NCBI GenBank assembly: GCA_030068075.1
Contig: CM057830.1
Span: 24,026,247 to 24,090,246, forward strand
DNA length: 64,000 nucleotides
Reading direction: 5' to 3'
Source of the DNA: Paguma larvata
Lineage: Eukaryota > Chordata > Mammalia > Carnivora > Viverridae
Part shown: positions 43,026 to 52,089 of the stretch, piece by piece
Layout of the letters: each line of letters opens with the position of its first letter
Numbering within the stretch: the first letter of the stretch is position 1
Notes under the pieces: generated by a model
What the model was told of the DNA's origin: nothing
Databases searched by the model: none
What the model saw: the letters and a program-made list of their open reading frames with translations, nothing else
Position numbers and translations under genes: made by a program

Positions 43026-43598
43026 TTTGTAAGCGACAGATGCAGCCTTGGCAGGTACTTGCCACGCTGTTAACGCTTGAAAGCAGGTCATGGGCATTTC
43101 CCTTGCCATTTATTATCCACTAGCAGCTCTCAGGATAACTCGTTTCATAAATTTATTTTCCAGGATCCATGATGCAGACCGGTATTTAAAAATAATTATT
43201 TGTGGTTAGCGTTTGCATGTTACAAATGGCAAGCTGAACTTCCTGTTTTGTAATTTTCCCTTTCAAGCATGTACTTCTGCAAATCAGTAGTCCTTTTCCT
43301 CTTTCTATTCCTCATTTTTCCAGGGAGGGCATGGCCGTATGAACACGAATGAAAGAATTGATCAGACACCTTCACGATACAACTTAAAAAAAAAAATCTT
43401 GTTTTAATTGCTCAGAAAAGGGCAAATGAGAAGTACTCCAAAATGTTGCTCTCAGGTCAGGAAATAAGTACACATCATCCAAACTAGTTTAAAGATTGTC
43501 ACAAAAGAAAGAAGCCAAGAATTAATTGTGATAAAGTTAATGAGGTTTATCGAGCATTTGAGCTAACTGCAGGAGGGAGTCCATTCAAAAGTGATTCA
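43026..43598. other. Unassigned non-coding DNA
   Basis: Contains an A run (43,386-43,396). Nothing else recognised. Confidence 0.35.
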
Positions 43599-43599
43599 C

Positions 43600-43740
43600 T
43601 ATTTTGAGGACTTCCTATTACAACATAAGCTTTGTAAGGGCCAAGGATTATGTTTTATACAGTGATGTATCTGGAGCTCTCACACATGTACGTGCTCAGT
43701 ATATATTTACCGAGTTAATTAATCCCTCTCACGTATTACA
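43600..43740 (+). repeat. L2 3' end
   Basis: 'TAAGCTTTGTAAGGGCCAAGGATTATGTTTTATACAGTGATGTATCTGGAGC' in sense, then 'GTGCTCAGTATATATTTACCGAGTTAATTAA', matches the L2 terminus. Clear. Confidence 0.7.
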
Positions 43741-44272
43741 GTCATAAAAACTGATCATCCTAATGGTTGCCGGAAGTTGGTGTTTGTTGTATCATTTCAT
43801 CATGGCTCATTACGGAGTGTTATAAGGTATAGTAGTGGTGTCCTGTAAACAGTGATACATTCATGCTTACCGCTTTTTGACCCTCTGAGACAGAAAGATG
43901 GCTGTGGTATTGTCAGGGGCAAAAAGAAAACCCCAGGGCTGGTATCTAAGGTCCCCCACGGGCTGGGCTGTGAATTGGTTGCGCCAGTTCGTAAGATGAA
44001 GTATAGAAACCAAGGAGTAACCAAATGAGAAAACCTTTACAGGCACCTTACTTTGCTCTAACATCTAGAAAATCATTTTTACTGTGATTTACAAAAATAT
44101 CAGATGTCCGCAAATTCAAAATTTAGAACGAAAATGCTCCCTTATTGGCTCTTGGATACCAGCAGAGCCAGTGTTAAAAACAGACCTTACTGGAATAATC
44201 TGTTTTGGGGACTGGCCTAGCAAGACTATGGTCTTTCCCCAAATCTAAGCCACTCTTCATGCCAGACCCTTA
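43741..44272. other. Unassigned non-coding DNA
   Basis: Minus-strand frames (43,800-44,064) overlap in two phases without known domains. No repeat recognised. Confidence 0.35.
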
Positions 44273-44274
44273 TG

Positions 44275-44830
44275 TTCTTTAAGTTTTTATTTTCATTCTA
44301 GTTAGTTCACATACAATGCTATATTGTATTAGTTTATTAATATGTAAAACTTGTATGTATTATATTAGTTTCAGGCATACAATACAATGATGCAACGCTT
44401 CCATACATCACCCGGTGCTCATCACGACAGGGGCACTCCTTAATTCCCAGAGACTGTTTAACCCATCCCCGCACAGATCTCCCGTCTGGGAACCATAAGT
44501 TTTTTCTCTACAATTAAGAGTCTATTTCTCGGGCGCCTGGGTGGCTCGGTCATTAAGCATCTGACTTCAGTTCAGGGTCATGATCTCATGGTTCGTGAGT
44601 TTGAGTCCTACATTGGGTGAGCTTATGTCCTGCTTATGGTGAGCCTCACTCCTCTCTCTGCCCATCATGGGATTGTCTCTCGTTCACTTGCACTTTCTCT
44701 CTCTCTCTCTCTCAAAAAAAAAAGAGTCTGTTTTGTGATTTATCTCTTTTTTATCCCCTTTGCTTGTTTTGTTTTGTTAAATTCCAGACTATTATTAGAG
44801 CATAAATCTTTTGAGTACTGAAGTCCTTTG
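44275..44830 (-). mobile_element. LINE-1 3' end split by a SINE
   Basis: Reversed L1 3' UTR: 'TTCAGGCATACAATACAATG', 'CACCCGGTGCTCATCACGAC' and 'CTCTACAATTAAGAGTCTATTT' in sense, continuing after the SINE with 'AGAGTCTGTTTTGTGATTTATCTC'. Old and 5'-truncated. Confidence 0.75.
44531..44721 (+). mobile_element. SINEC inside L1
   Basis: Head 'GGGCGCCTGGGTGGCTCGGT' and a body ending in (TC)n and an A run. Target duplication AAGAGTCTATTT (44,516) and AAGAGTCTGTTT (44,722). Confidence 0.9.
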
Positions 44831-45150
44831 ATGTTTAAGAAACCCCCTACTGAGTGCAAATCTCTCTAATGGAAATCTTGTTTACATCCACTATTAACAC
44901 TTTGATCATCACTTCCCACCTCAGCATCATAAAGGCACAAGAGGACAAGTCAGCCTGGACTGAAAGCGCCCAGAAAAAACCTTGTGTAACAGTCATAGTA
45001 GCAATAGTGATTTCCGGAAATGGGACCAAATGAGGTTTAGTCCTATGCCAAGTGCAAAATTAAAACCATCAGTTCCCAGATGTCGCTACGACCCATGATT
45101 TCTAAGTAGTAGTCGAATATCTATGATTTTAGTTTGTCCTAATGTAAAAA
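44831..45150. other. Unassigned non-coding DNA
   Basis: No feature recognised. Confidence 0.35.
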
Positions 45151-45154
45151 TTTA

Positions 45155-45625
45155 TTAATAGATACAGTTCACTTGGAAGCAGACCAAGCATTCATCGATC
45201 GATGAATGGATAATGAGGTGGTATATATACACGATGGAATATGACTCAGCCATAAAAAGAATGGAATCTTACCATTTGCCACAACATGAATGGAGCTAGA
45301 GAGTATCATGCTAAGCAAAATAAGTCAGCCAGAGAAAGACAAATATCATATGATTTCACTTATATGTGGAATTTCAGAAACAAAACAAACAAGGGAAAAA
45401 AGAAACAAATCAAGAAACAGACTCTCAAGTATAGGGAACGCCCTGATGGTTACCAGAGGGGAGGTTGGGTTAAGTAGGTGATGGGGGTTAAGGAGCATGC
45501 TTCTCATGATGCGCAGCGGGTAACGTATAGAGGTGTTGATTCACTGTATTGTACACCTGAAACTGATACAGCACAGTATGTTAGCTAACTGGGATTAAAA
45601 TAAAAACTAAAAAAAAAAAAAAAAA
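45155..45625 (+). mobile_element. LINE-1 ORF2 end plus 3' UTR
   Basis: 'GATGAATGGATAATGAGGTGG', 'AATATGACTCAGCCATAAAAAG', 'GAGTATCATGCTAAGCAAAATAAGTCAG', 'GATTTCACTTATATGTGGAAT' and 'GTATTGTACACCTGAAACTGATACAG', closing with an A run (45,608-45,625). Frames around 45,286-45,481 are ORF2 remnants. 5'-truncated. No clear target duplication seen. Confidence 0.85.
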
Positions 45626-45639
45626 TCCAGTCTGTAATT

Positions 45640-45972
45640 TCCTATGATATGATATGTGACTTTGTTTCTCCAAAGAGTACTGTTGATTGAGCAGTATATT
45701 AAAATGTCTCCACTTTATCAGTTAGATACGGCCCTAAAAAGGCAGCATACCCAACACCCTGAAATCCAGTGACATAAAACAACGATAATTTCTCCTCCCT
45801 TACACATGTGTGGTTCGGCTCGTGGCTGGCTCAGCTTGGCCTCACACGGACTTGGTGCCACACTGCATACTGGGTCCAGGGGGCCACCTTGTGTCCTCCA
45901 TCTTCTTCTTTTCATGGTACACAGGCACAGAAGGGTGGGCGGAAACACAGATGCCTCTTAAGAATTTGGCTC
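45640..45972 (+). repeat. Ancient interspersed repeat, left part
   Basis: 'GAAATCCAGTGACATAAAACAACGATAATTTCTC' in sense and 'GGTTCGGCTCGTGGCTGG' resemble a mammalian repeat with 'agtggcttaaaacaac..' near its start. Its right part resumes at about 46,625 after a run of SINEs. Name uncertain. Confidence 0.5.
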
Positions 45973-45974
45973 GA

Positions 45975-46073
45975 GGGGCGCCTGGCTGGCTCAGTTGGTA
46001 GAGCACGTGACTCTTGATCTCAGGGTTGTGAGTTTGAGCCCCACATTGAGTATAGAGATTACTTAAAATCTCT
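45975..46073 (+). mobile_element. Short SINEC subtype
   Basis: 'GGGGCGCCTGGCTGGCTCAGT', 'TGACTCTTGATCTCAGGGT' and 'GAGTATAGAGATTACTTAAAATC', with no (TC)n region, as at 18,981. A second SINE abuts it at 46,076. Confidence 0.85.
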
Positions 46074-46075
46074 TT

Positions 46076-46345
46076 GGGGCGCCTGGGTGGCTCAGTCATT
46101 TAAGCGTCTGACTCCGGCTCAGGTCATGATCTCATGGTCTGTGAGTTTGAGCCCTGCGTCAGGCTCTGTGCTGACAGCTTGGAGGCTGGAGCCTGCTTTG
46201 GATTCAGTGTCTCCCTCTCTCTCTGCCCCTCCCTCACTCATTCTCTGTCTCTTCCTTTTTCTCTCTCTCAAAAATAAAAAAGAAACTTAAAAAATATTTT
46301 TAATAAAAAAATAAAATAAAATCTTTTTTGTTTTTTTTCTTTTCA
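46076..46345 (+). mobile_element. SINEC abutting the short subtype
   Basis: Full-length: head 'GGGGCGCCTGGGTGGCTCAGT', B-box region 'GAGTTTGAGCCCTGCG', (TC)n and a long mixed A/T tail to about 46,345. It starts in what should be the tail of the previous short SINE. Confidence 0.9.
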
Positions 46346-46355
46346 TTTTGGCTCA

Positions 46356-46522
46356 GGGCACCTGGGTGGCTCACTTGGTTAAGCATCAGACTCTCAGTTT
46401 CCTCTCAGGTCATGATCTCACCGTTCATGAGTTCGAGCCCTACATCAGGCTGTGTGCTCATAGTGCTGAGCTTGCTTGGGATTCTTTCTATCCCTCTATC
46501 TCTGCCCCTCCCCTCCTTGCTT

Positions 46523-46579
<57 letters not shown>

Positions 46580-46620
46580 AATAAATAAACTTAAAAAAAT
46601 AAAAAATTTTAAAAATAAAA
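46356..46620 (+). mobile_element. SINEC with 26 TC repeats
   Basis: Head at 46,356 ('GGCACCTGGGTGGCTCAC'), 'GAGTTCGAGCCCTACATC', then uninterrupted (TC)26 at 46,525-46,576 and an A-rich tail. Flanked by TTTGGCTCAG (46,348) and AATTGGCTCA (46,623), which also resemble the site left of the first SINE (AATTTGGCTCGA, 45,963). Confidence 0.92.
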
Positions 46621-46624
46621 ATAA

Positions 46625-46760
46625 TTGGCTCAAAACTGCCACACTGTCACTTCCCCTTACATTTCATGGTCCAAGGCAGATGACATGGACAGGCCTAGGA
46701 AGAATGCTCTGCGTGTAGTGGGAAGAACTGAAAAGCCCCACCGAAAAGGGAATGGATATG
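46625..46760 (+). repeat. Ancient repeat, right part
   Basis: 'ACTGTCACTTCCCCTTACATTTCATGGTCCAAGGCAGATGACATGG' in sense continues the relic of 45,640-45,972. Confidence 0.45.
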
Positions 46761-46892
46761 AGAAGGGGTGACACACTGAATAACACCTCCATCAAGAATC
46801 TTACTAGAAACTTACTAGAAACTTTGTTTCCGTGAAGCCAGGGATTGTGTGGTATATTCGCCACTGTGGCTTTCGGTGTGTAAAAAGCCTCC

Positions 46893-47096
46893 GGGGGGCT
46901 CCTGGGTGGCTTATTCAGTCAAGCATCCAACTCTTGATTTTGGCCCAGGTCACGACTTCACAGTCTAGGCATCAAGCCCCACTTTGGGCTCAGTGCTGAG
47001 CATGCAGCCTGCTTGGGATTCTCTCTCTGCCCCTCCCCTCCTCACGCTCACTCTCTCTCTCAAAATAAATAAACATTAAAAAAAAAAAAAAAAAAC
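46893..47096 (+). mobile_element. SINEC, older type
   Basis: Head 'GGGGCTCCTGGGTGGCTTATT', short (TC)n, tail ending in 17-18 A's. Weak target duplication (AAAAAGCCTCC and AAAAACTTCTCC). Confidence 0.88.
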
Positions 47097-47480
47097 TTCT
47101 CCAAAACTTAGTGGGTTATAGCAACAATCAATTATTAGCTGATGACTGCATGGTTCGAAAGTTGGGGCTGGGTCTACTGAGCGTTTGTCTGCTGGTCTCA
47201 GAGCTCATTCCCGCAGTTTCCGTTGGCCAGGCAGTTTGCTAGGGACCGGTTGGTCTGGGATGGCCTTGCTCATGTGCCTGGTGCTCGGTGGCGAGTGGTT
47301 AGCTGGAGTGGCAAAGGCGACAGGGCACGTATGTCTAGCAGTGTAGTGTGGGCTCATCCACATGGGGGAGGGTCCACACGAGGGAGGTTTTCTAGGACCA
47401 GCAAGAGAGAACGAGCCCTCAGGCACAGATGTTGTCAAAGCTTCCTTCCACTCATGTCACATTTTCTGCTCTTCCATCAG
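47097..47480 (+). repeat. Ancient interspersed repeat, family uncertain
   Basis: 'AACTTAGTGGGTTATAGCAACAATCAATTATTAG' in sense, followed by 'GGTTCGAAAGTTGGGGCTGGG' and 'TTGTCAAAGCTTCC', resembles the broad 'cttagtggcttaaaacaacaa' group. Open frames inside (47,205-47,544) are by-products. Confidence 0.5.
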
Positions 47481-48054
47481 CCAAAGGAGGTTGATTAGCT
47501 CTGCTCAGGTTCAGGATACACGAGGGCACAGAGACAGAGTGTGAACACATTGTGGTCTGTTACCGCAACACTTGGCCATACCTGGCACTGTTTTTGACAT
47601 GTCACAGGCATCCAGAAATAGCAGCTGGATGACTGAATACTGCTGATTTTTTGTTTTGTTTGTCTGTCATCAGTATGGACTTCCAAAATCTTCCAAACTG
47701 CTATTGATGTATGACAAATATGTTCATCTGTACCAGGTTAGTCTCCAGTGATGTGCTTTCCATGCCAAGGGGCCATGAAAGACATGTTTTCCAAATTTCC
47801 AAACACCATGATATTTGAAGCGAATACACTGAATCATATCATTAAAATCCAAACTATCGAGCTGGAACCACCATAATATTTTTAAAGGATAACTAGTAAG
47901 TTCTGCATGGAGACACTAAAAATTTATTTTTGAAGTTTGGAATGAAAGGCCACCTTTGGACTCAAGTCACTTGGTGAAGATGTTAGGTTTTAGAGAATTT
48001 CAGGTTCAGATAGAGCCTACAGCATAATACGTCCCGTAAAAAACATACAAATGC
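47481..48054. other. Unassigned non-coding DNA
   Basis: No repeat or gene recognised. Confidence 0.35.
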
Positions 48055-48068
48055 AATTTTTACTTTCT

Positions 48069-48280
48069 TTTTTTTTAATGTTTATTTATTTTTGAGAGAG
48101 ACAGAGAGAGAGTGAGAGTGGGGGAGGGGCAGAGAGAGAGGGATACAAAGAATCCAAAGCAGGCTCCAGGCTCTGGGCTGTCAGCACAGAGCGCAACGCG
48201 GGGCTCGAACTCACGAACTGTGAGATCATGACCTGAGCCGAAGTCAGACGCTCAACCGACTGAGCCACCCAGGCGCTCCC
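48069..48280 (-). mobile_element. SINEC, young type
   Basis: Reversed, near-consensus felid SINE with long GA tract and head ending 'GAGCCACCCAGGCGCTCCC'. Target duplication AATTTTTACTTTCT (48,055-48,068) and AATTTTTATTTTCT (48,281-48,294). The right-hand copy was used again by the L1 that follows. Confidence 0.94.
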
Positions 48281-48294
48281 AATTTTTATTTTCT

Positions 48295-49040
48295 TTTTTT
48301 TCTTTTTTAATTTATAATAGTTTATTTTCAAATTGGTTTACATAAAACACCCAGTGTTCATCCCAACATGTGCCCTTTTTAATGCCCATCACCCCCTCTC
48401 CCCCCCCATCCCCCTCACCCTCAGTTTGTTCTTAGTCTTTGAGAGTCTCCTATGTTGTATCTCCCTCCCTCTCTGTGTCTTTTTTTTCTTTCCCCTCTTC
48501 CCCTCCCCCTGGTTTTTGCTTAGTCTCACAAAGTCCACCTATTCGTGGAATCATATGGTATCTGTCTTTTTCTGACTGACTTATTTCGCTTAACATAATA
48601 CCTTCCAGTTCCATCCATGTTGCTACACATGGCCAGATTTCATTTTTTCTCATTGCCATGTAGTAGTCCATTGTATATATGTGCCACATCTTCTTTATCC
48701 ACTCGTCAGTTGATGGGCACTTGGTCTCTTTCCATGATTTGGCTATTGTTCAAAGTGCTGCTATGAACATTGGGGTACACGTGCCCCTATGCATCAGCAC
48801 TCCTGTGTCTCTTGGGTAGATTCCTAGCAGTGCTATTGCTGGGTCATAGGGTAGCTCTATTTTCATTTTTTTGAGGAATCTCCACACCGTTCTCCAGAGC
48901 GGCTGCACCAGTTTGCATTCCCACCAACAGTGCAAGAGGGTGCCTGTTTCTCCACATCCTCGCCAGCATCTATAGTTTCCTGATTTGTTTATTTTAGCCA
49001 CTCTGACTGGTGTGAGGTGGTATCGCAGTGTGGTTTTGCC
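48295..49040 (-). mobile_element. Young LINE-1, 5'-truncated, ORF2 end almost intact
   Basis: Reversed L1. T-rich tail at 48,295-48,308, 3' UTR with C-rich tract (48,390-48,420), then the ORF2 C-terminus. The reading frame runs 49,001 to 48,750 ('[19 protein letters not shown]'), meets one TGA at 48,750-48,752 and continues in the same frame to about 48,450. Only one stop in some 180 codons marks the youngest L1 here. Target duplication AATTTTTATTTTCT (48,281-48,294 and 49,041-49,054) is perfect. Confidence 0.93.
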
Positions 49041-49054
49041 AATTTTTATTTTCT

Positions 49055-49350
49055 ATTTAATTTTTATTTTTACGAAACACACAGATAGATATTTCGTATC
49101 GTTATCATGGAGGCTAATAGTCCTGGTAAGAACATGACCCATACCTTACCTGCATGTCTAGATGCTCCATCTAAAGAACCTTCGCAAATTAGAAAATGGT
49201 TCAAGGAAAGCAGCCAGGTGCAGATATTTATCCTCAAGCAAAGAAATGTAGAGGAACCTGATAGCTGTCTTCCAAGTCTGAAGAAGTATGTCCTACAGAA
49301 GAAGACAGTCAACCGCAATATTTTGGCAGCTTCCTAGAGCCAGTTGCTGG
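49055..49350. other. Unassigned non-coding DNA
   Basis: A 76-codon frame (49,107-49,337) has no recognisable domain, and its opposite strand is open as well. Nothing else recognised. Confidence 0.35.
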
Positions 49351-49354
49351 AAAG

Positions 49355-49500
49355 TTACAGGGGTGTGCTCAGTGACATAGCCTAGAAATGAGACGCCCAC
49401 GAAATGGAGCCCGTGGTAGAGAGTGAGTTCCCCTCATCAAAAGTATTCAAGCAGATACTGCGTGGCCACCTCTCAGGGATGCTGCAGAAATAATTTTCTT
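49355..49500 (+). repeat. Possible L3/CR1 or MIR3-type ancient fragment
   Basis: 'GTGGTAGAGAGTGAGTTCCCC' then 'AAAAGTATTCAAGCAGATACTGCGTGGCCACCTCTCAGGGATGCTGCAGA' in sense resembles 'ggtagtgagctccc..ggtattcaagcagaggctggatggccacctgtcagggatgct'. Which old family this belongs to is uncertain. Confidence 0.45.
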
Positions 49501-51035
49501 TAGTTTGGAACAAGGTTGATCGCATACCATTTAAGCTCCCTCCCAGATTCAAGTTTGCATCCAGTGCTTTGCATGTATGGAGGAGGAGACGGGTTTAGGA
49601 GGGGGACTGTTGCCGGTATCGGAAAAGACGTACTATTTTCACTTGTACATGAATTAGTTAGAATAATAGTGTTGTCGAGTACCAGGCCGAAGAGAAAACT
49701 ACTCAAGGTTATTTTGTAATGGAAACTGAATTACTGCAAATATTGCCAGAATGAGTCACAAATTCATTTCAAATAAAGAAAGCAAAACTAGAAATTTCCT
49801 ATTTTAATTATTTCCTGTACAAATTCTATTGTTAGTGCACCCATGAGTTTGCCCTCTCATTCCAGGAAAATGTATGGGGTTTTTTTCTTTTTTCCTCTTC
49901 TTTCAATATAGTGATATTTTTCCTTTTATTACTGATAGAAGCAAACATTTATTTTTAAATTCTAAAGCCATTATCCTTCCACTAATTAATTCTGTCTCTG
50001 TGGCTGCGGTTTGTAAAGTACTGCTTTTCTGTATCTTGAAGTCCAAACAAAACTGTTTTTAAGCTGTTCCCTGTGATGTTAAGCACAAAGAATAAAATAC
50101 ATAAGTTCTGTTCTCTGTCAGGATTTATCTGTTTCAAATATTTCTAAAGCACAAAGCATTATTAATGAAGCACTTAACATTAAACTCCCAATACCCTGGT
50201 ACAAAAACAACCACAGTAATCCACCAGATAAAGAGAAACATGGGAAGTAGTTTTCAGTGGAAGCCGAGGAGGGATGTATGCACTTTTAATGGAGTTTTAC
50301 AGGTTCTGGGTTCTATTACTGTGTCAGAGATATGAAGAAAGGGAAACTGAATAATCTTTTTAATTAATTCCAAAGAGTTTAGAGAACAGCGGAGTAGTTC
50401 TGGAGATGAGTATGAGAGTGACCGAGTGAGTGCGAGCGAATTTTCTTATTAAATGTGCAAGCTGAACTCCAGAGATCCAAAGAAAGTTCTGTAGTGAAAA
50501 ACCAAGACACCATCTTGCTCCCTGCTGGTCCTATTGCCAGAAGTTAGGAGACCATGGCAGGAAAGGGTTGTCAGTGAACTCGGTCAAGAACCCACTTGGC
50601 AATCTCTGTTAGCCGAAGAGAGGGAGGGGTCTATCAAGGCTGTCCCTAATGGGAACGGAGTTTGTGCCAAAACTTGCTAAAGAAGAGGAGGCTGCGTTTT
50701 GAAATGATAAGCAAGGCTTTACGGTTCACAAGGATGTGTTCAAGAAGCTATGTGGAATGTATTTGTGAACAAGAAGCAAAAAGATAAAGTATAGGGGCCC
50801 TTTGGTATTGGTGACGTTAAAAGCACACTGCAATCTTCAAGGATCGCATTTTACATCTGTCTTTTTGCCTGTTTCATAGGTTTTCATTTATATAGACGAT
50901 GCAACTGATTCACTGGCCAATAGGATGTACATACAGAGTGTTCATTTTTGGAGATGGACTGGACTGAGCCCAATGAACCTTAAAACCTTATTCCTCTCAT
51001 GGCCAAGAGCAGATCTGGATGAAATTAGCTTTGGT
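49501..51035. other. Long unassigned block
   Basis: About 1.5 kb, with no repeat that I recognise. The longest open frames (49,500-49,719, 49,874-50,062) are short and anonymous. Candidate unique DNA. Confidence 0.35.
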
Positions 51036-51052
51036 TTAAAATAGTATTTTGG

Positions 51053-51252
51053 GGAGCACCTGAGTGGCTCAGTCGGTTAAGCATCTGACTTGGGCTCAGG
51101 TCATGATCTCGCAGTTCATGAGTTTGAGCCCCGCATTGGGCTCTGTGCTGACAGCTCAGACAGAGCCTGCTTTGCATTCTGTCTCTCCTTCTCTCTCTCT
51201 CTGCCCCTCCCCCCCATCAAAAATAAAAATAAATATTAAAAAATAATAAAAT
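51053..51252 (+). mobile_element. SINEC
   Basis: Felid SINE with a small internal duplication ('CAGCTCAGACAGAGCC'). Target duplication AAAATAGTATTTT (51,038) and AAAATGGCATTTT (51,253). Confidence 0.92.
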
Positions 51253-51495
51253 AAAATGGCATTTTCCCCCAGGAAACGTAATTTCTCCATTTAAGAGACT
51301 TCTTGATCCCAGTAGAAATCATAAAGTTAACACAAGTCCTACACAGAGAGTGCTCCTAGAAATATCACACATTTCAGTAGATAGTGGCCTTATGTGGGAA
51401 GATTTTCTTTCCACCAAAAGTAAACATGCTCATTGCTGAAGAATCAGCTAGAACTTTATGAAACTGCCAGATTTTTACATTCAAGAATGAACAAG
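51253..51495. other. Unassigned non-coding DNA
   Basis: No feature recognised. Confidence 0.35.
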
Positions 51496-51499
51496 ATTA

Positions 51500-51990
51500 T
51501 TACCCTGGGCATCTTCCATTCCTCCGGGGCTCCCGCTCTTCTCCTTTCTCCAGCCTGCTGTGACCCAGGGGGCTGCCGCAGATGACCTGCGTCAGTGGGC
51601 TTTGCTCTCTGCTAGTTTTGGCTTCAGACTGGCCACCAGGGAGCAGTGGCAAGAGACAGGAGGGAAAGAGGAAGGGAGGGCAGAGAGTTTAGTCCCCTGG
51701 CTCCCTCTCTGCCTGGCCACCTAATCTTGGCCAATTTGCTCCATCAAAGGCTAGAGGCTTTATCATCCTTCCCTCTCCACAAGGCCTTCTCTGATCCAAT
51801 ATTTCAGGAACAGTTATCTCCCCTCACACCTTAAGGCTTAGGGGTAGTAACAGCATGAAGCAGTCATTAGCCCTGTGGATCCTCTATATCCTTTGTGGTT
51901 TTCCTGTACTCTGACTACTTGTAAATGTATTTATTAAACTATCCTTGAATGACACAAATTGACAGTGCCACCTTGACATTAAGTGTTTTC
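51500..51990 (+). repeat. Ancient interspersed repeat, family uncertain
   Basis: 'TTAAGGCTTAGGGGTAGTAACAGC', 'TTAGCCCTGTGGATCC', 'ACTTGTAAATGTATTTATTAAACTATCCTTGAAT' and 'TGACAGTGCCACC' follow a known mammalian repeat ('aggcctaggggtggtaacagc..tttattaaactctcctcaa'), possibly an LTR end. The frame 51,646-51,834 is incidental. Confidence 0.5.
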
Positions 51991-52089
51991 AGAACCTAGC
52001 AAATTTACTAATATATGAGGAACAGAGACATTTCATAGGAAGATGAAACTTTTATACTCGAGTTTTCTCCATAAGTAACTACAATAAAA

